From contig NC_091369.1 in the NCBI RefSeq assembly GCF_038502225.1, positions 15,921,197 through 15,985,196 of the forward strand: a stretch of 64,000 bases of DNA. Direction: 5' to 3'. This DNA comes from Cherax quadricarinatus. Its lineage: Eukaryota > Arthropoda > Malacostraca > Decapoda > Parastacidae. Shown piece after piece: positions 12,101-23,442 of this stretch (position 1 is the stretch's first letter; each line of letters starts with the position of its first letter). A program made the translations under genes and the position numbers. The notes beneath the pieces were generated by a model, which was not told the origin of the DNA, searched no databases, and saw only the letters and a list, made by a program, of their open reading frames with translations.

Positions 12101-14150
12101 CTTGATGACTTAGTTTTAAGATGGTCAGACCATCACCCTTGAAGATTTAGTTGATCAGACCATCACCCTTGAAGACATAGTTGGTCTGACCATCACCCTT
12201 GAAGACTTAGTTTTAAATTGGTCTGACCATCACCCTTGAAGACTTAGTTGGTCTGACCATCACCCTTGAAGACGTAGCTTTGAGTTGGTCTGGCCATCAC
12301 CCTTGAAGACGTAGCTTTGAGTTGGTCAGACCATCACCCTTGAAGACGTAGCTTTGAGTTGGTCTGACCATCACCCTTGAAGACGTAGCTTTGAGTTGGT
12401 CCGACCATCACCCTTGATGACGTAGTTTTGAGTTGGTCAGACCATCACCTTTGATGACGTAGTTTTAAGTTGGTCAGACCATCACCCTTGATGACGTAGT
12501 TTTAAGTTGGTCAGACCATCACCATTGATGACGTAGTTTTGAGTTGGTCAGACCATCACCCTTGAAGACTTAGTTGGTCAGACCATCACCCTTGATGACG
12601 TAGTTTTGAGTTGGTCAGACCATCACCCTTGAAGACTTAGTTGGTCAGACCATCACCCTTGAAGACTTAGTTGATCAGACCATCACCCTTGAAGACTTAG
12701 TTGGTCTGACCATCACCCTTGAAGACTTAGTTGGTCTGACCATCACCCTTGAAGACTTAGTTGGTCTGACCATCACCCTTGAAGACTTAGTTGGTCTGAC
12801 CATCACCCTTGAAAACATAGTTGGTCTGACCATCACCCTTGAAGACATAGTTGGTCTGACCATCACCCTTGAAGACTTAGTTGGTCAGACCATCACCCTT
12901 GAAGACATAGTTGGTCTGACCATCACCCTTGAAGACTTAGTTGATCAGACCATCACCCTTGAAGACATAGTTGGTCTGACCATCACCCTTGAAGACATAG
13001 TTGGTCTGACCATCACCCTTGATGACTTAGTTTTAAGATGGTCAGACCATCACCCTTGAAGACTTAGTTGATCAGACCATCACCCTTGAAGACTTAGTTG
13101 ATCAGACCATCACCCTTGAAGACATAGTTGGTCTGACCATCACCCTTGAAGACATAGTTGGTCTGACCATCACCCTTGATGACTTAGTTTTAAGATGGTC
13201 AGACCAACACCCTTGATGACTTAGTTTTAAGATGGTCAGACCATCACCCTTGAAGACTTAGTTGATCAGACCATCACCCTTGAAGACATAGTTGGTCTGA
13301 CCATCACCCTTGAAGACTTAGTTGGTCTGACCATCACCCTTGAAGACTTAGTTTTAAGTTGGTCAGACCATCACCCTTGAAGACTTAGTTTTAAGTTGGT
13401 CAGACCATCACCCTTGAAGACTTAGTTTTAAGTTGGTCAGACCATCACCCTTGAAGACTTAGTTTTAAGTTGGTCAGACCATCACCCTTGAAGACTTAGT
13501 TTTAAGTTGGTCAGACCATCACCCTTGAAGACTTAGTTTTAAGTTGGTCAGACCATCACCCTTGAAGACTTAGTTTTAAGTTGGTCAGACCATCACCCTT
13601 GAAGACTTAGTTTTAAGTTGGTCTGACCATCACCCTTGAAGACTTAGTTTTAAGTTGGTCAGACCATCACCCTTGAAGACTTAGTTTTAAGTTGGTCAGA
13701 CCATCACCCTTGAAGACTTAGTTTTAAGTTGGTCAGACCATCACCCTTGAAGACTTAGTTTTAAGTTGGTCAGACCATCACCCTTGAAGACTTAGTTTTA
13801 AGTTGGTCAGACCATCACCCTTGAAGACTTAGTTTTAAGTTGGTCAGACCATCACCCTTGAAGACTTAGTTTTAAGTTGGTCAGACCATCACCCTTGAAG
13901 ACTTAGTTTTAAGTTGGTCAGACCATCACCCTTGAAGACTTAGTTTTAAGTTGGTCAGACCATCACCCTTGAAGACTTAGTTTTAAGTTGGTCAGACCAT
14001 CACCCTTGAAGACTTAGTTTTAAGTTGGTCAGACCATCACCCTTGAAGACTTAGTTTTAAGTTGGTCAGACCATCACCCTTGAAGACTTAGTTTTAAGTT
14101 GGTCAGACCATCACCCTTGAAGACGTAGTTTTAAGTTGGTCAGACCATAA
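9160..14150. repeat. 5-kb minisatellite of 37- and 30-bp units
   Basis: About 145 units. The long unit is 37 bp (GACCATCACCCTTGAAGAC, then TTAGTTTTAAGTTGGTCA); the short unit is 30 bp and lacks the TTTTAAG or TTTGAGT segment. Blocks of one type alternate with blocks of the other. The terminal 13350-14130 is nearly homogeneous 37-bp units. Blocks around 10200-11000 recur about 2.1 kb downstream. The small ORFs in it (repeated MVRPTKSSRV) arise from the 30-bp period, not from a gene. Confidence 0.95.
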
Positions 14151-14350
14151 GCCTGGAGAAGAGATCTTCTTCATAGTTAAGCTGAAGTAACGGAAGGTAG
14201 ACTTACATACTGTCACGTTAAGGCGCAGAATTCTGCTGAAGAAGAATTGTGTGTGGGCGAAACGTTTCAATATAAAGGTTACTAACCGTTGCACATGTGT
14301 CTTACTTATGAACTTTTCGGTATTGTATACCATTATCATATTCACACTCT
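14150..14350 (+). mobile_element. Right arm of the fold-back repeat with hammerhead-like motif
   Basis: Starts AGCCTGGAGAAG, then CTGAAGA at 14236-14242, a GTGTGTGGGC-GAAACGTTTC block, AATATAAAGG and CACATGTGTCTTAC, ending at a GGTATTGTATACC palindrome. Helix II has decayed. The same order of blocks occurs in the other fold-back copies. Confidence 0.65.
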
Positions 14351-14669
14351 CACACACACTCTGCAACACAACGGTATCTTCGAAACCTTTATTGCCTGAC
14401 CACTAATTACGAGTGAAAAAAGGTTGGATTTGAGAGAGACCTTCACAGTAGGGTTGCTTCATTGCTTCTTAATGACTACCTTCTTACTTCTTCTAGTATG
14501 CCCCGCCTGCCCTGTCGTCAAGATTTTCTGTGCCTCACCTTTACAGTATGCGTCTCCCTCTGACTAGAGGTGTAAGTGTCTGTCTGTGCTTTGGATTCTT
14601 CAACACAACGGTGCTCATCACCGGCTCCTAGGTTGAGGGACTGTATATATATATATTTGTACTGTCTTC

Positions 14670-14780
14670 AGATTATGTCCTTGTATTGTATTGATAAAGC
14701 CACTGGATGGTGAAACGTCTACAAATTAAACATGCCCAGATGTTACGCCTATGTCTGAGTCTTCATCGACTACTGAGGTT
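14670..14780 (+). mobile_element. Hammerhead-like repeat copy, diverged
   Basis: TTGTATTGATAAAGCCAC, loop, ATGGTGAAACGTC, TACAA. The strands TTGTA and TACAA pair as helix I, and the site triplet is GTC. The core CTGATGA reads TTGATAA, so activity is unlikely. Bases 14351-14669 and 14781-15230 show only further decayed pieces of this family, such as GGTCAGTCCCTCAGCCTGGAG at 14857. Confidence 0.5.
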
Positions 14781-15359
14781 ACAAATATGGATACAGCATC
14801 AATGGAGAGGTAAAGATGGTGTGATCAGTGAATTAACCTTGAAGAAGTAGTTTAAGGAGGTCAGTCCCTCAGCCTGGAGATGTCCCTGACCTCATTGTCT
14901 TGAACTGTGTGAAGATAAATAGACTTTACTCTCAGCTAAGAAGAGAACAGGGAAGTGGGGAATAGGAAAATACCAGAGAAGAGTGTCTTCACGCGCTTGA
15001 TAGTGAAAGGCAGCAAGCAGCTTTAAGGCTGGGGACATCTGGTAGGCGCAGGAGTTCAGGAGTTCAGTTTATTGTCTTATTTGGAACGATCCATTCTTGT
15101 TATTTTTAAATACTTCTTTTAGTAGGTTCGTGAGCTGTACATGTCGAAGTCTTCGATGATTTGTTTCACTTGGACTTGTCATGGCGTAAAGTTATTTATA
15201 TATGGAACGACGAAGGTGCATTTGACAGTTCCATTACACTGTCGAGAGTGGAGTTCTTTGGCGAAAATGGTGTTCTTGTTCGTAGGTGTAACGAAGAATC
15301 GTAGGTAGAAATACCGACAATATGTTGGGTAAAAGGACACATATGCAACTAATGTGATA

Positions 15360-15470
15360 TTTTATTACGGCAAAGTTTTGCTCTCCAAGAGCTTTGTCGA
15401 GCCGTTTCCTAACGCCTTGACAAAGCTCCTGCAGAGCGAGACGTTTCCACAATAAAATGTGACTATAGTA
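15360..15470 (+). mobile_element. Strongly decayed hammerhead-like repeat copy
   Basis: CTTGACAAAGCTCCTGCAGAGCGAGACGTTTCC-like order at 15416-15453 resembles the helix II / GAAACGT block with substitutions. Low-confidence family assignment. Confidence 0.35.
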
Positions 15471-15639
15471 ACACACTGGCCCTTTTATCTAACAAGGATC
15501 GTAGTATTTTCCAGGTAAGGCCGAGGGTGTGGTCGTCTACTTCAATTTCCTTTTCAGAGGTGTGTGAGCCTTGATCTTCAGATTTTTTTTTTTATTTTTG
15601 CTCAAATAATTTTTTCAGGCTACTTCAGCTTATTTCAAA

Positions 15640-15820
15640 GCCCAGCCCTGTCTAATGGTATACTATCACCCTCCTCATAACAGTCGATTAACACCCAGAT
15701 ACCTACTTACTGTTGGGTAAACAGGAGCAGCAGGCGTATAGAAACATGACCAACATTTCCACCCGTTTTGGGGATCTAACCACGGACACTCAGTGAGTTA
15801 AGTACGTTGTCAGATCAGCC
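15640..15820 (-). mobile_element. SINE copy, minus strand, same family as 45366-45670
   Basis: Contains the reverse complement of the SINE body: AACACCCAGATACCTA, a GTTTCCACC-like word, a B-box remnant GGGGATCTAACCACGG and CTCAGTGAGTTAAG. The (T)n at 15583 lies near its tail side. Confidence 0.6.
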
Positions 15821-15834
15821 AACGGACACCGAGA

Positions 15835-16220
15835 AGGGTTCAACTTCATAGTCTTGAGTCATGTTATAGAACCTTTTATAGTGGAGAGGTGAGGTGCTGA
15901 GAATAAAGATGGCGTCAAAAGAAGCGGGTCCCCCAGGAGGCTTGTTGCAACGTCTCTTAGTTCTTATTCTCTTGTTTGGTATTGCAGCCGAAAAATGAAT
16001 AATTAGACAGATGTGCAACATCTGTGTATCTTTACTGAAGACGATTTGCCATTCTGAATGGCGAAACGTTTACAATAAACATACCCAGATGTTGCAAATG
16101 TGTCTAATTTTGACATTCTTACTTTCTCTAGCGAGTCCTGGTTCCTCTAAAGTCATGGTCATTCTCAGCGCCTCACCTCTGCATTATAAAAGGTTCCTTT
16201 CCCATGTTTCACCTTTGCAC
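15835..16220 (+). mobile_element. Fold-back repeat with imperfect inverted arms and hammerhead-like centre
   Basis: Left arm words (AGAACCTTTTATAGTGGAG, GGTGAGGTGCTGAGAAT, 15858-15903) reappear inverted at about 16160-16200 (ATTCTCAGCGCCTCACC, ATTATAAAAGGTTCC). Near the middle is CTGAAGA (16035), a GCCATT-CTG-AATGGC hairpin and GAAACGTTTAC. Six extra bases separate the core from the hairpin. Confidence 0.6.
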
Positions 16221-16254
16221 GGGTTAAAACTATGAACTTAAACAAATGCTGAGA

Positions 16255-16440
16255 GAATGTCCAGCTTAAAGATTGATGGACTGACCAAATCATCTTCACC
16301 TTTCCACTATTGTTGCCTCCATATTTGCAACCTCTGTATTCTACTGATGAAACCTGTTGTGTAGGCGAAACGTTTCTGAATAAAGATAAGTAACTCTTGA
16401 ATATGTGTCTTAATTATCTACTAGTCGGTATTGTATACTC
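16255..16440 (+). mobile_element. Hammerhead-bearing repeat copy
   Basis: CTGATGA is intact at 16344-16350, followed by a CCT...AGG stem, GAAACGTTTC and GAATAAAG, then ATGTGTCTTAATTATC and a CGGTATTGTATAC terminal palindrome. Helix II is weakened by substitutions relative to the 39034 copy. Confidence 0.6.
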
Positions 16441-16479
16441 TTATTTTCATTAAGAATATGATAATGTTTATTCGTATTT

Positions 16480-16725
16480 TAATAAGGCTTTCGATAGAAT
16501 ACACACAAAACACTACTTAGAGTAGTGGCAGCTCTGAGTATACGAGAAAAAATTCTAATATGGATTGAGTCATATCTGACCAATAGAAAGCAGTGTGTGC
16601 ATAAATGGGGTGATATCTTAATAAGAAACAATCATAAGTGGCAACCCACAAGGATCAGTTTCAGGCCTATTGTTGGTCTTAATTTCATTAATGACCTGAA
16701 GCTGCTTAGCATGGGCTAGTATGAA
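16480..16725 (+). mobile_element. Decayed LINE reverse-transcriptase fragment
   Basis: FNKAFDRIHTKH-like motif A (stop-containing) and IREKILIWIESYLTNRKQCV are recognisable as the region between RT motifs A and B; motif B is reduced to a PQGSVSGLLLV-like remnant. Single short fragment in plus orientation. Confidence 0.6.
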
Positions 16726-16739
16726 TAGGATAATGTTAT

Positions 16740-16975
16740 ATGATACTGGCAAGTTGATAAGGAAAACACATGTGCAATAGTTAGGTATCCTTATTCTGTA
16801 ACGTTTGGACGATGGAGCTGAAGTCTTCTCAGGCTAAGGGACTGACCACCTCAGATAATATTCTATTAGTTATCTTTATTTCGCTACTACACCTACCGCC
16901 TCTGTATTTGACTCGAGAAGCCTGTGTAGGCGAAACGTTGCACCAAACTGGTGCACATGTGACTTATTCTAGAAA
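16740..16975. mobile_element. Decayed fold-back repeat copy
   Basis: A minus-orientation arm (TAACGTTTGGACGATGGAGC, 16799) is followed by a plus-orientation block (GAAGCCTGTGTAGGCGAAAC, 16918). The core CTGATGA is lost. 16976-17360 shows no further feature. Confidence 0.5.
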
Positions 16976-17362
16976 GCTGCTTCATTTTTAGATTCCCCGT
17001 CAAAGATTTACAGCAACTTTCAGAGAGATTTAAACCCGTTAATCATACAGTTATCATACAGTTGACAGTTTCCTCCCAATGAAGTTCTCTTTGTCCCTAC
17101 TTAATCGAGGATTTTATATCAAAAATCAAGTTTTCATATCCCTCTACAAATTCTTCTCAGACACTGAGTGTGTTCTGCAGTCTTCATATCCATTTGTAAG
17201 CAGCAATTCAATTTTTTCCGGACTCTTAGTTCCACACCTGCCCCCACTTTGTTGTTTTTATCAGTATAGAACAGCTGAAAGCCCTGAATCTGGAACTTGG
17301 CAGTCAGAGCCTGACTCTAAAAATTAAGCTATTTCTTATTTATTGTAAAAGCATCAGTATTT

Positions 17363-17363
<1 letters not shown>

Positions 17364-17430
<67 letters not shown>
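17364..17430. repeat. (TA)n microsatellite, left of MITE
   Basis: About 67 bp of pure TA directly abutting the MITE terminal repeat. Confidence 0.95.
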
Positions 17431-17922
<492 letters not shown>

Positions 17923-18169
17923 ACACTCACTATATTCGTCTTATTTTCAACACTTCAAATATTTGTATAATATATATTGATATTATTTTTCTTATGTATC
18001 TTTCCCTGATCCATATTTTCCTTCACACTATTTTGATTGTTTTTATCTTTACCTCAAAGTTAGTTGATAAAATTTCATTTCTGAAATCACTATCATAATT
18101 CTGATAATATATGCAGCCTAATTCAGTAGTCCCATAATTTTCCCCAACTAAAGCACATACCTCAAACTA

Positions 18170-18900
18170 TTTCTAGTTTACAGCCCTGACAACTCCTCTC
18201 TCCCCAACCCACTGAACTAACTGAAGCTGCCACACATACCCTGGATACCATCACTGGTATATATATATTATTCCTGTCATAGAAGTGGTTCCATTCGTTG
18301 ATAAATGGTAGCGTAATATCTACACACTATTTGTCCAGCCAGAAATTAACATCATTTCCTCTGGACAGCCATTTGTTTGCAATTCTCTACACGGCGCCCT
18401 CCTTTTTTCATAATCATTGCTATCGCTGTCCTATACCTGTTAATCTGGTCGTCATGTCTACACTTGCCAACATTATTGCCTCCAGTACTGAGGCAGATGA
18501 TATGTTTTTTTCCCATTACCAGATAAAAAATCCTGCATTTCTTTCCCTGGAAAAGATACCACTCTGCCTCCTCCTCTTCTAATTCATTAGTAACAAATGC
18601 TCTGTCCATATATTTATATAAGCTGGAAACCCCCCACACCATTCTTACCTCCACTAGTAGTAGTCGTTACGACGTTCTCGTTTGCTGATCCACACTCGTC
18701 AGGCAGCACAGAAAAGGAATTTGCAGCCTCAAAAACAGTCTTTTGGATCTTTCTCATAATTGTCGCAGCTTGGCTCCTCTTCCTTGTTCTGGGTATAACA
18801 CTTAAGCTCCTCTCTAAGCTGTTGAATCTTCTTTCTAGCCTCGTTTAGCTGTTTTAACATTAGGGTACAGTTGCTCACAGTTCAGAGAGTAAGCTAAGCA
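18170..18900 (-). mobile_element. CR1-type LINE ORF1 relic (SGNH domain), decayed
   Basis: Minus-strand fragments show KYMDRAF, ICLSTGGNNVGKCR (GxND block, here GGNN) and YRTAIAMIMKKGGR in the same order as the better copy at 40640-41490. The GDS nucleophile block is damaged. ORF1 N-terminal linker pieces lie at 18660-18850. Confidence 0.72.
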
Positions 18901-18959
18901 GGTCTTCACTAGATACAGATCAGCTCACCATTAATATTAATCTCCACTGTCGTAAATCA

Positions 18960-19560
18960 TTGGTGACCTGTGTCTATCATCTGAGGTCACTAGAGAGATA
19001 ACTTTTCCGGTTATGTAACTATCTGCTGATGTCATTATCTACTTAGGTACTGCTTGCTTTATGTTGGTTAGTGAGATCAGTATCTACTCATTCTACTGTG
19101 ATGACTGCTTAGGTCACTGTTTAATGAAGTCACTGCCGAAGTTATTTTCTGGTTAGGTCACAGTGTACTATTTACTGAAGTCTTTGCTGAGATCAGATCA
19201 CCGTCTATTGAGGTTGCTACTTCAGTCTGGTTAGGAAGGCCACTGCCTTGATCACTGTATGGTTAAGCTACTCTCTGGTCACTTCAGTCAGAGCGCTGGT
19301 GAAGTTATTATTTGCCAACCATCACTGCCTTGATCACTAGTTTGGTCATTGTCCATGAAGTTATTTATCATCAACTAAAGTCACTGTCGGATCATATTAC
19401 TTATGTTGAGTTCATAATTCACAGAGGTCATTGCTTGGTTACTTCACTTTTATTCTGGTCACTACTGATGACTGCTGTCTAGATAGAACATTCTTTTGAG
19501 GTCAAACTGCTGAGATCACCGTTTTGAGGTAACTCTCTGGGCATAGACAACAATTCATGC
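18960..19560. repeat. Highly degenerate tandem-like region
   Basis: Words such as GGTCACTG, GAAGTCACTG and GATCACTG recur at irregular 30-60-bp spacing over about 600 bp, suggesting an old minisatellite. No open frame. 19735-19800 has a short (AAGGGCTGAT)n-like array. 19561-20090 is otherwise featureless. Confidence 0.4.
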
Positions 19561-20089
19561 TTGACTCATTGCTCATAGCGGGTGCAGGATTTCCTTACTT
19601 TTCCTGCTATTTGTAAGAGATTGTCTCTCGTTAAACCCACACTATAGTTGCAACACTACTCTCTTGCAAAGACGTGGCGTGATCATGACACACGGTCAAA
19701 AGCTTTCAATTTAGTGTTGTTGCAGAAGCAAGACGCCAGTGTCCTTCCTGAGAGGGCTGAAAGGGCTGATAAGGGCTGATAAGGGCTGAAATGGGCTGAT
19801 AACCCCTCTCCTGGAGAAACTTTCTCCACAGTAAGTACAGGTGACTTGACTTAGCAAGCGCCTAACAGTAATGATCACGTCTTTCTCTAATATTTATCTT
19901 CGTTTCCACCTACATAAAACAATCGCCAACGGTCGTATTTTTACTGAGAACACAAATAGGCTGCATGATGTTACGAGAGAAATTGATAACCAATTAGTAC
20001 CCAATTAAAAATCAATTAACAATTAATAACCATTAACCGAACAGTTGGGTTTACTGAGTCTCAGAGCCCAAGGTTGCAAAGGTACGTTG

Positions 20090-20425
20090 AAGCTACCTGC
20101 ACTAATTAACCTTAGCTTCCTAAATCAGTTAACCTGACAAGCTGGTATACCTGAGTTACCTGTTTTAATTATACTGGTATTCATGATCTACCTGCATCAG
20201 TTAACCAGAGCAAACTGGAATACTTCATCTGTGTTCATTAGTTAACCTGGAATAATGGAGTACCTGAAATATCTAGATCAATTAACCTGATCAAACTTGT
20301 GTACCTGACCTACCTGCATAATTACAATGAACAAGCTGGAATTCATGGACTTCCGGCATCAATTAACCTGGACAAACTGGAGTTCATGGACTTTCTACAT
20401 CAATTAACCTGCTCAAACAAAACGC
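20090..20425. repeat. Degenerate ~50-bp minisatellite
   Basis: About six to seven diverged units share (C)ATCAATTAACCTG, (A)CAAACTGGA and TACCTGA words; the last two units (20320-20417) are the most alike. Non-coding. Confidence 0.6.
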
Positions 20426-20879
20426 TTGAATATAGACACAACTCTCAACACCGACTGCAACTCTTTTCTTATTTATTAAGTAAAATATTACTAACATTGT
20501 TGGGCGAGTTAGTTTGTAAGGTTTAAACCTATCGACTGTAGATGGGTCATTAAGGTAGCAATTTAACTGTATACTTGCAAGTGAAGGTTACTTTATTCTC
20601 TATAACTGTAATCAAATACCAAGACTCGGTGGAAATACATTGTGGTATGCCTAGCAATATTAACATAGAGAAATATATAATACTAGTTATATTTTTTGAT
20701 TAACACGCTAAAGATTATTCTAGATATGTTGGAATGATATTTATATACAAGTTATCATTTGATTATTTGTCACAGTCGGATGAATGTTTATGGTATGAAC
20801 GTTATCTGATGCAAATCTGCAGAGGAAGTGTAGATTCATCTACAATCCTGTCAGACACTGCAACTTCTTGGGATCTTAA

Positions 20880-21190
20880 TACTTGGGAATTCTTCGCTTG
20901 CCTAACCCTTAGGCACGACCTACTTCCACATTGGGCAAATGTGACACCACCTATGACTGCTATACCTCTCCTACCCACGGTTTATAAGCTCCTTCTCCGC
21001 TCATATGCCGTATTCTACTCAAGATTGATGGACTGACCACATCGACTCAAGGTTGAGGGACTGATTACCTCATTCTCCTCCTGTTCTTCAAGCTTCTCCT
21101 GTGTATGGACTGATGAAGCCACTGTGTGGCGAAACGTTTCCTTAATAAAGATACCCAAGAGTTGCACATGTGTCTAATTTATCAATGCAG
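20880..21190 (+). mobile_element. Hammerhead-bearing repeat copy, plus strand
   Basis: Includes GATTGATGGACTGACCACAT, GAGGGACTGATTACCTC, the hammerhead-like motif at 21096-21150 and the downstream ACCCAAGAGTTGCACATGTG. It is a right-arm-only copy without the inverted left arm. 21191-22120 shows no assignable feature; a 66-codon minus-strand frame at 21396-21596 is unrecognised. Confidence 0.65.
21096..21150 (+). ncRNA. Hammerhead ribozyme-like motif
   Basis: CTGATGA (21110-21116), a 5-bp helix II GCCAC/GTGGC with a TGT loop, then GAAACGTTTC. The bases before and after (TATGGA and TCCTTA) begin a helix I with A-T, G-C, G-C pairs. One extra A lies between the core and helix II, and helix III is only the self-complementary ACGT, so cleavage would need a dimer. 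No activity is shown; this is a sequence and structure inference. Confidence 0.5.
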
Positions 21191-22124
21191 AGGAAGTGTT
21201 GAAACAGGAAATAGAAAATCCAGCCTTGGCGAGTCAAGGCTTCAGATGAGCTGCCAAGTGCAGTCTCCTTTAAGTAGTTATCGGAGGTGCGATACAAACT
21301 GGAAATACAAGTCATATCAAGAGAGAAGATATAGTACATGGCAGAGTGAACGATTACCTCGTATTGCGTTTCAGCCTTGTGCTTCATACATTGTTTTACA
21401 GCAATATTTTGCACAAAATCTGGCCGATTTGTGCTTTATATAAAGTTTTGCACTGCTCGATAACTTTCTTGACAACAATTTCATAGTGGCTGAGTTTTGG
21501 ATGCCTTGAAAGAGCAGCAACGTTCACCACGTGATCTCTCTCAGTTATCGTAAAGACAGATTCCACTCCCAGGATTTCTACTTGATCCCTGAGCATTTGG
21601 TCTTTCCCAAGTATTTACATCCCAGATGAGGTACATGTAAGCAGATGATAAGGACAGATAGAAGACTTATCAGTTCATACAGAGAACTACATACTATGGA
21701 AAGATGATTGAGACTAGGATAGTAAAGCTGTTACTTTTATCTCTGTCTCTCTATAGCTTTTAAAACGTTCACTAAACGATGAATACAATTAGGGATACGA
21801 ATAAGAGGTCCTGCCATGTATTTTGCAGCCTAAAAGATTATTCATAATTAAGCTGATTTTTAATGGCAAGCACTAGATTAGGCAGCATCATCAAGAGATT
21901 ATATTGTTTTTTACTATGTAAAGTGGCATTTATATTAGAAAAGTATGAGGTTCGATCTATATGTAATCCTCTTCCCCCTAAAAAGAGTCGCTCAATAGGC
22001 TCGAATTCTAAAATTTGTAGGAACATGTTCCACATTCTTATAAGGAGGTCACTGGGAGATTTCTAAAGTAGTAAAGTCTTTGAGAAGTGTAAAGGATCCC
22101 AGTGAGATATCTGAATAAAGTATA

Positions 22125-23206
22125 TATATATTTTTTTTTATTATTATTATCACACCGGCCGATTCCCACCAAGGCAGGGTGGCCCGAAAAAGAAAAACTT
22201 TCACCATCATTCACTCCATCACTGTCTTGCCAGAAGGGTGCTTTACACTACAGTTTTTAAACTGCAACATTAACACCCCTCCTTCAGAGTGCAGGCACTG
22301 TACTTCCCATCTCCAGGACTCAAGTCCGGCCTGCCGGTTTCCCTGAATCCCTTCATAAATGTTACTTTGCTCACACTCCAACAGCACGTCAAGTATTAAA
22401 AACCATTTGTCTCCATTCACTCCTATCAAACACGCTCACGCATGCCTGCTGGAAGTCCAAGCCCCTCGCACACAAAACCTCCTTTACCCCCTCCCTCCAA
22501 CCCTTCCTAGGCCGACACCTACCCCGCCTTCCTTCCACTACAGACTGATACACTCTTGAAGTCATTCTGTTTCGCTCCATTCTCTCTACATGTCCGAACC
22601 ACCTCAACAACCCTTCCTCAGCCCTCTGGACAACAGTTTTGGTAATCCCGCACCTCCTCCTAACTTCCAAACTACGAATTCTCTGCATTATATTCACACC
22701 ACACATTGCCCTCAGACATGACATCTCCACTGCCTCCAGCCTTCTCCTCGCTGCAACATTCATCACCCACGCTTCACACCCATATAAGAGCGTTGGTAAA
22801 ACTATACTCTCATACATTCCCCTCTTTGCCTCCAAGGACAAAGTTCTTTGTCTCCACAGACTCCTAAGTGCACCACTCACTCTTTTTCCCTCATCAATTC
22901 TATGATTCACCTCATCTTTCATAGACCCATCCGCTGACACGTCCACTCCCAAATATCTGAATACGTTCACCTCCTCCATACTCTCTCCCTCCAATCTGAT
23001 ATTCAATCTTTCATCACCTAATCTTTTTGTTATCCTCATAACCTTACTCTTTCCTGTATTCACCTTTAATTTTCTTCTTTTGCACACCCTACCAAATTCA
23101 TCCACCAATCTCTGCAACTTCTCTTCAGAATCTCCCAAGAGCACAGTGTCATCAGCAAAGAGCAGCTGTGACAACTCCCACTTTGTGTGTGATTCTTTAT
23201 CTTTTA
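22125..23206 (-). mobile_element. LINE RT C-terminal half and 3' end, copy 1
   Basis: The minus strand is open from about 23206 to 22389. It encodes [20 protein letters not shown] (RT motif C), KVNTGKSKVM, FRYLGVDVSADGSM, LPTLLYGCEAW, RWFGHVERM and a GRPRKGWREGV tail. These are conserved thumb and C-terminal motifs of RTE/I-like LINE reverse transcriptases. Motifs A and B and the endonuclease are absent (5' truncation). The 3' UTR ends in CGGCCGGTG(T)G followed by AT-rich (ATA)n/(TA)n. It differs from copy 2 by only about two bases across the coding part. Confidence 0.85.
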
Positions 23207-23347
23207 ACACAAAGTGGGAGTTGTCACAGCTGCTCTTTGCTGATGACACTGTGCTCTTGGGAGATTCTGAAGAGAAGTTGCAGAGATTGGTGGATGAATT
23301 TGGTAGGGTGTGCAAAAGAAGAAAATTAAAGGTGAATACAGGAAAGA

Positions 23348-23350
<3 letters not shown>
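23045..23350. repeat. Perfect palindrome with 144-bp arms
   Basis: 23045-23188 is exactly repeated as its reverse complement at 23207-23350, around an 18-bp spacer (GTGATTCTTTATCTTTTA). It duplicates the 5'-most part of LINE copy 1 (RT motif C region) in opposite orientation. Confidence 0.92.
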
Positions 23351-23431
<81 letters not shown>

Positions 23432-23442
23432 ATATATATGTG
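23349..23442. repeat. (TA)n microsatellite between the two LINE copies
   Basis: About 90 bp of TA with one TT interruption and a TGTG end, located at the tail of LINE copy 2. Confidence 0.95.

Noticed and set aside
9160..14150. CRISPR-like array
   Set aside because: Units of 37 and 30 bp are directly adjacent with no unique spacers, in a eukaryotic intron; it is a minisatellite.
21396..21596. 66-codon minus-strand frame that looks protein-like
   Set aside because: Not recognised, no neighbouring frames or splice signals, and too short to support as a gene.
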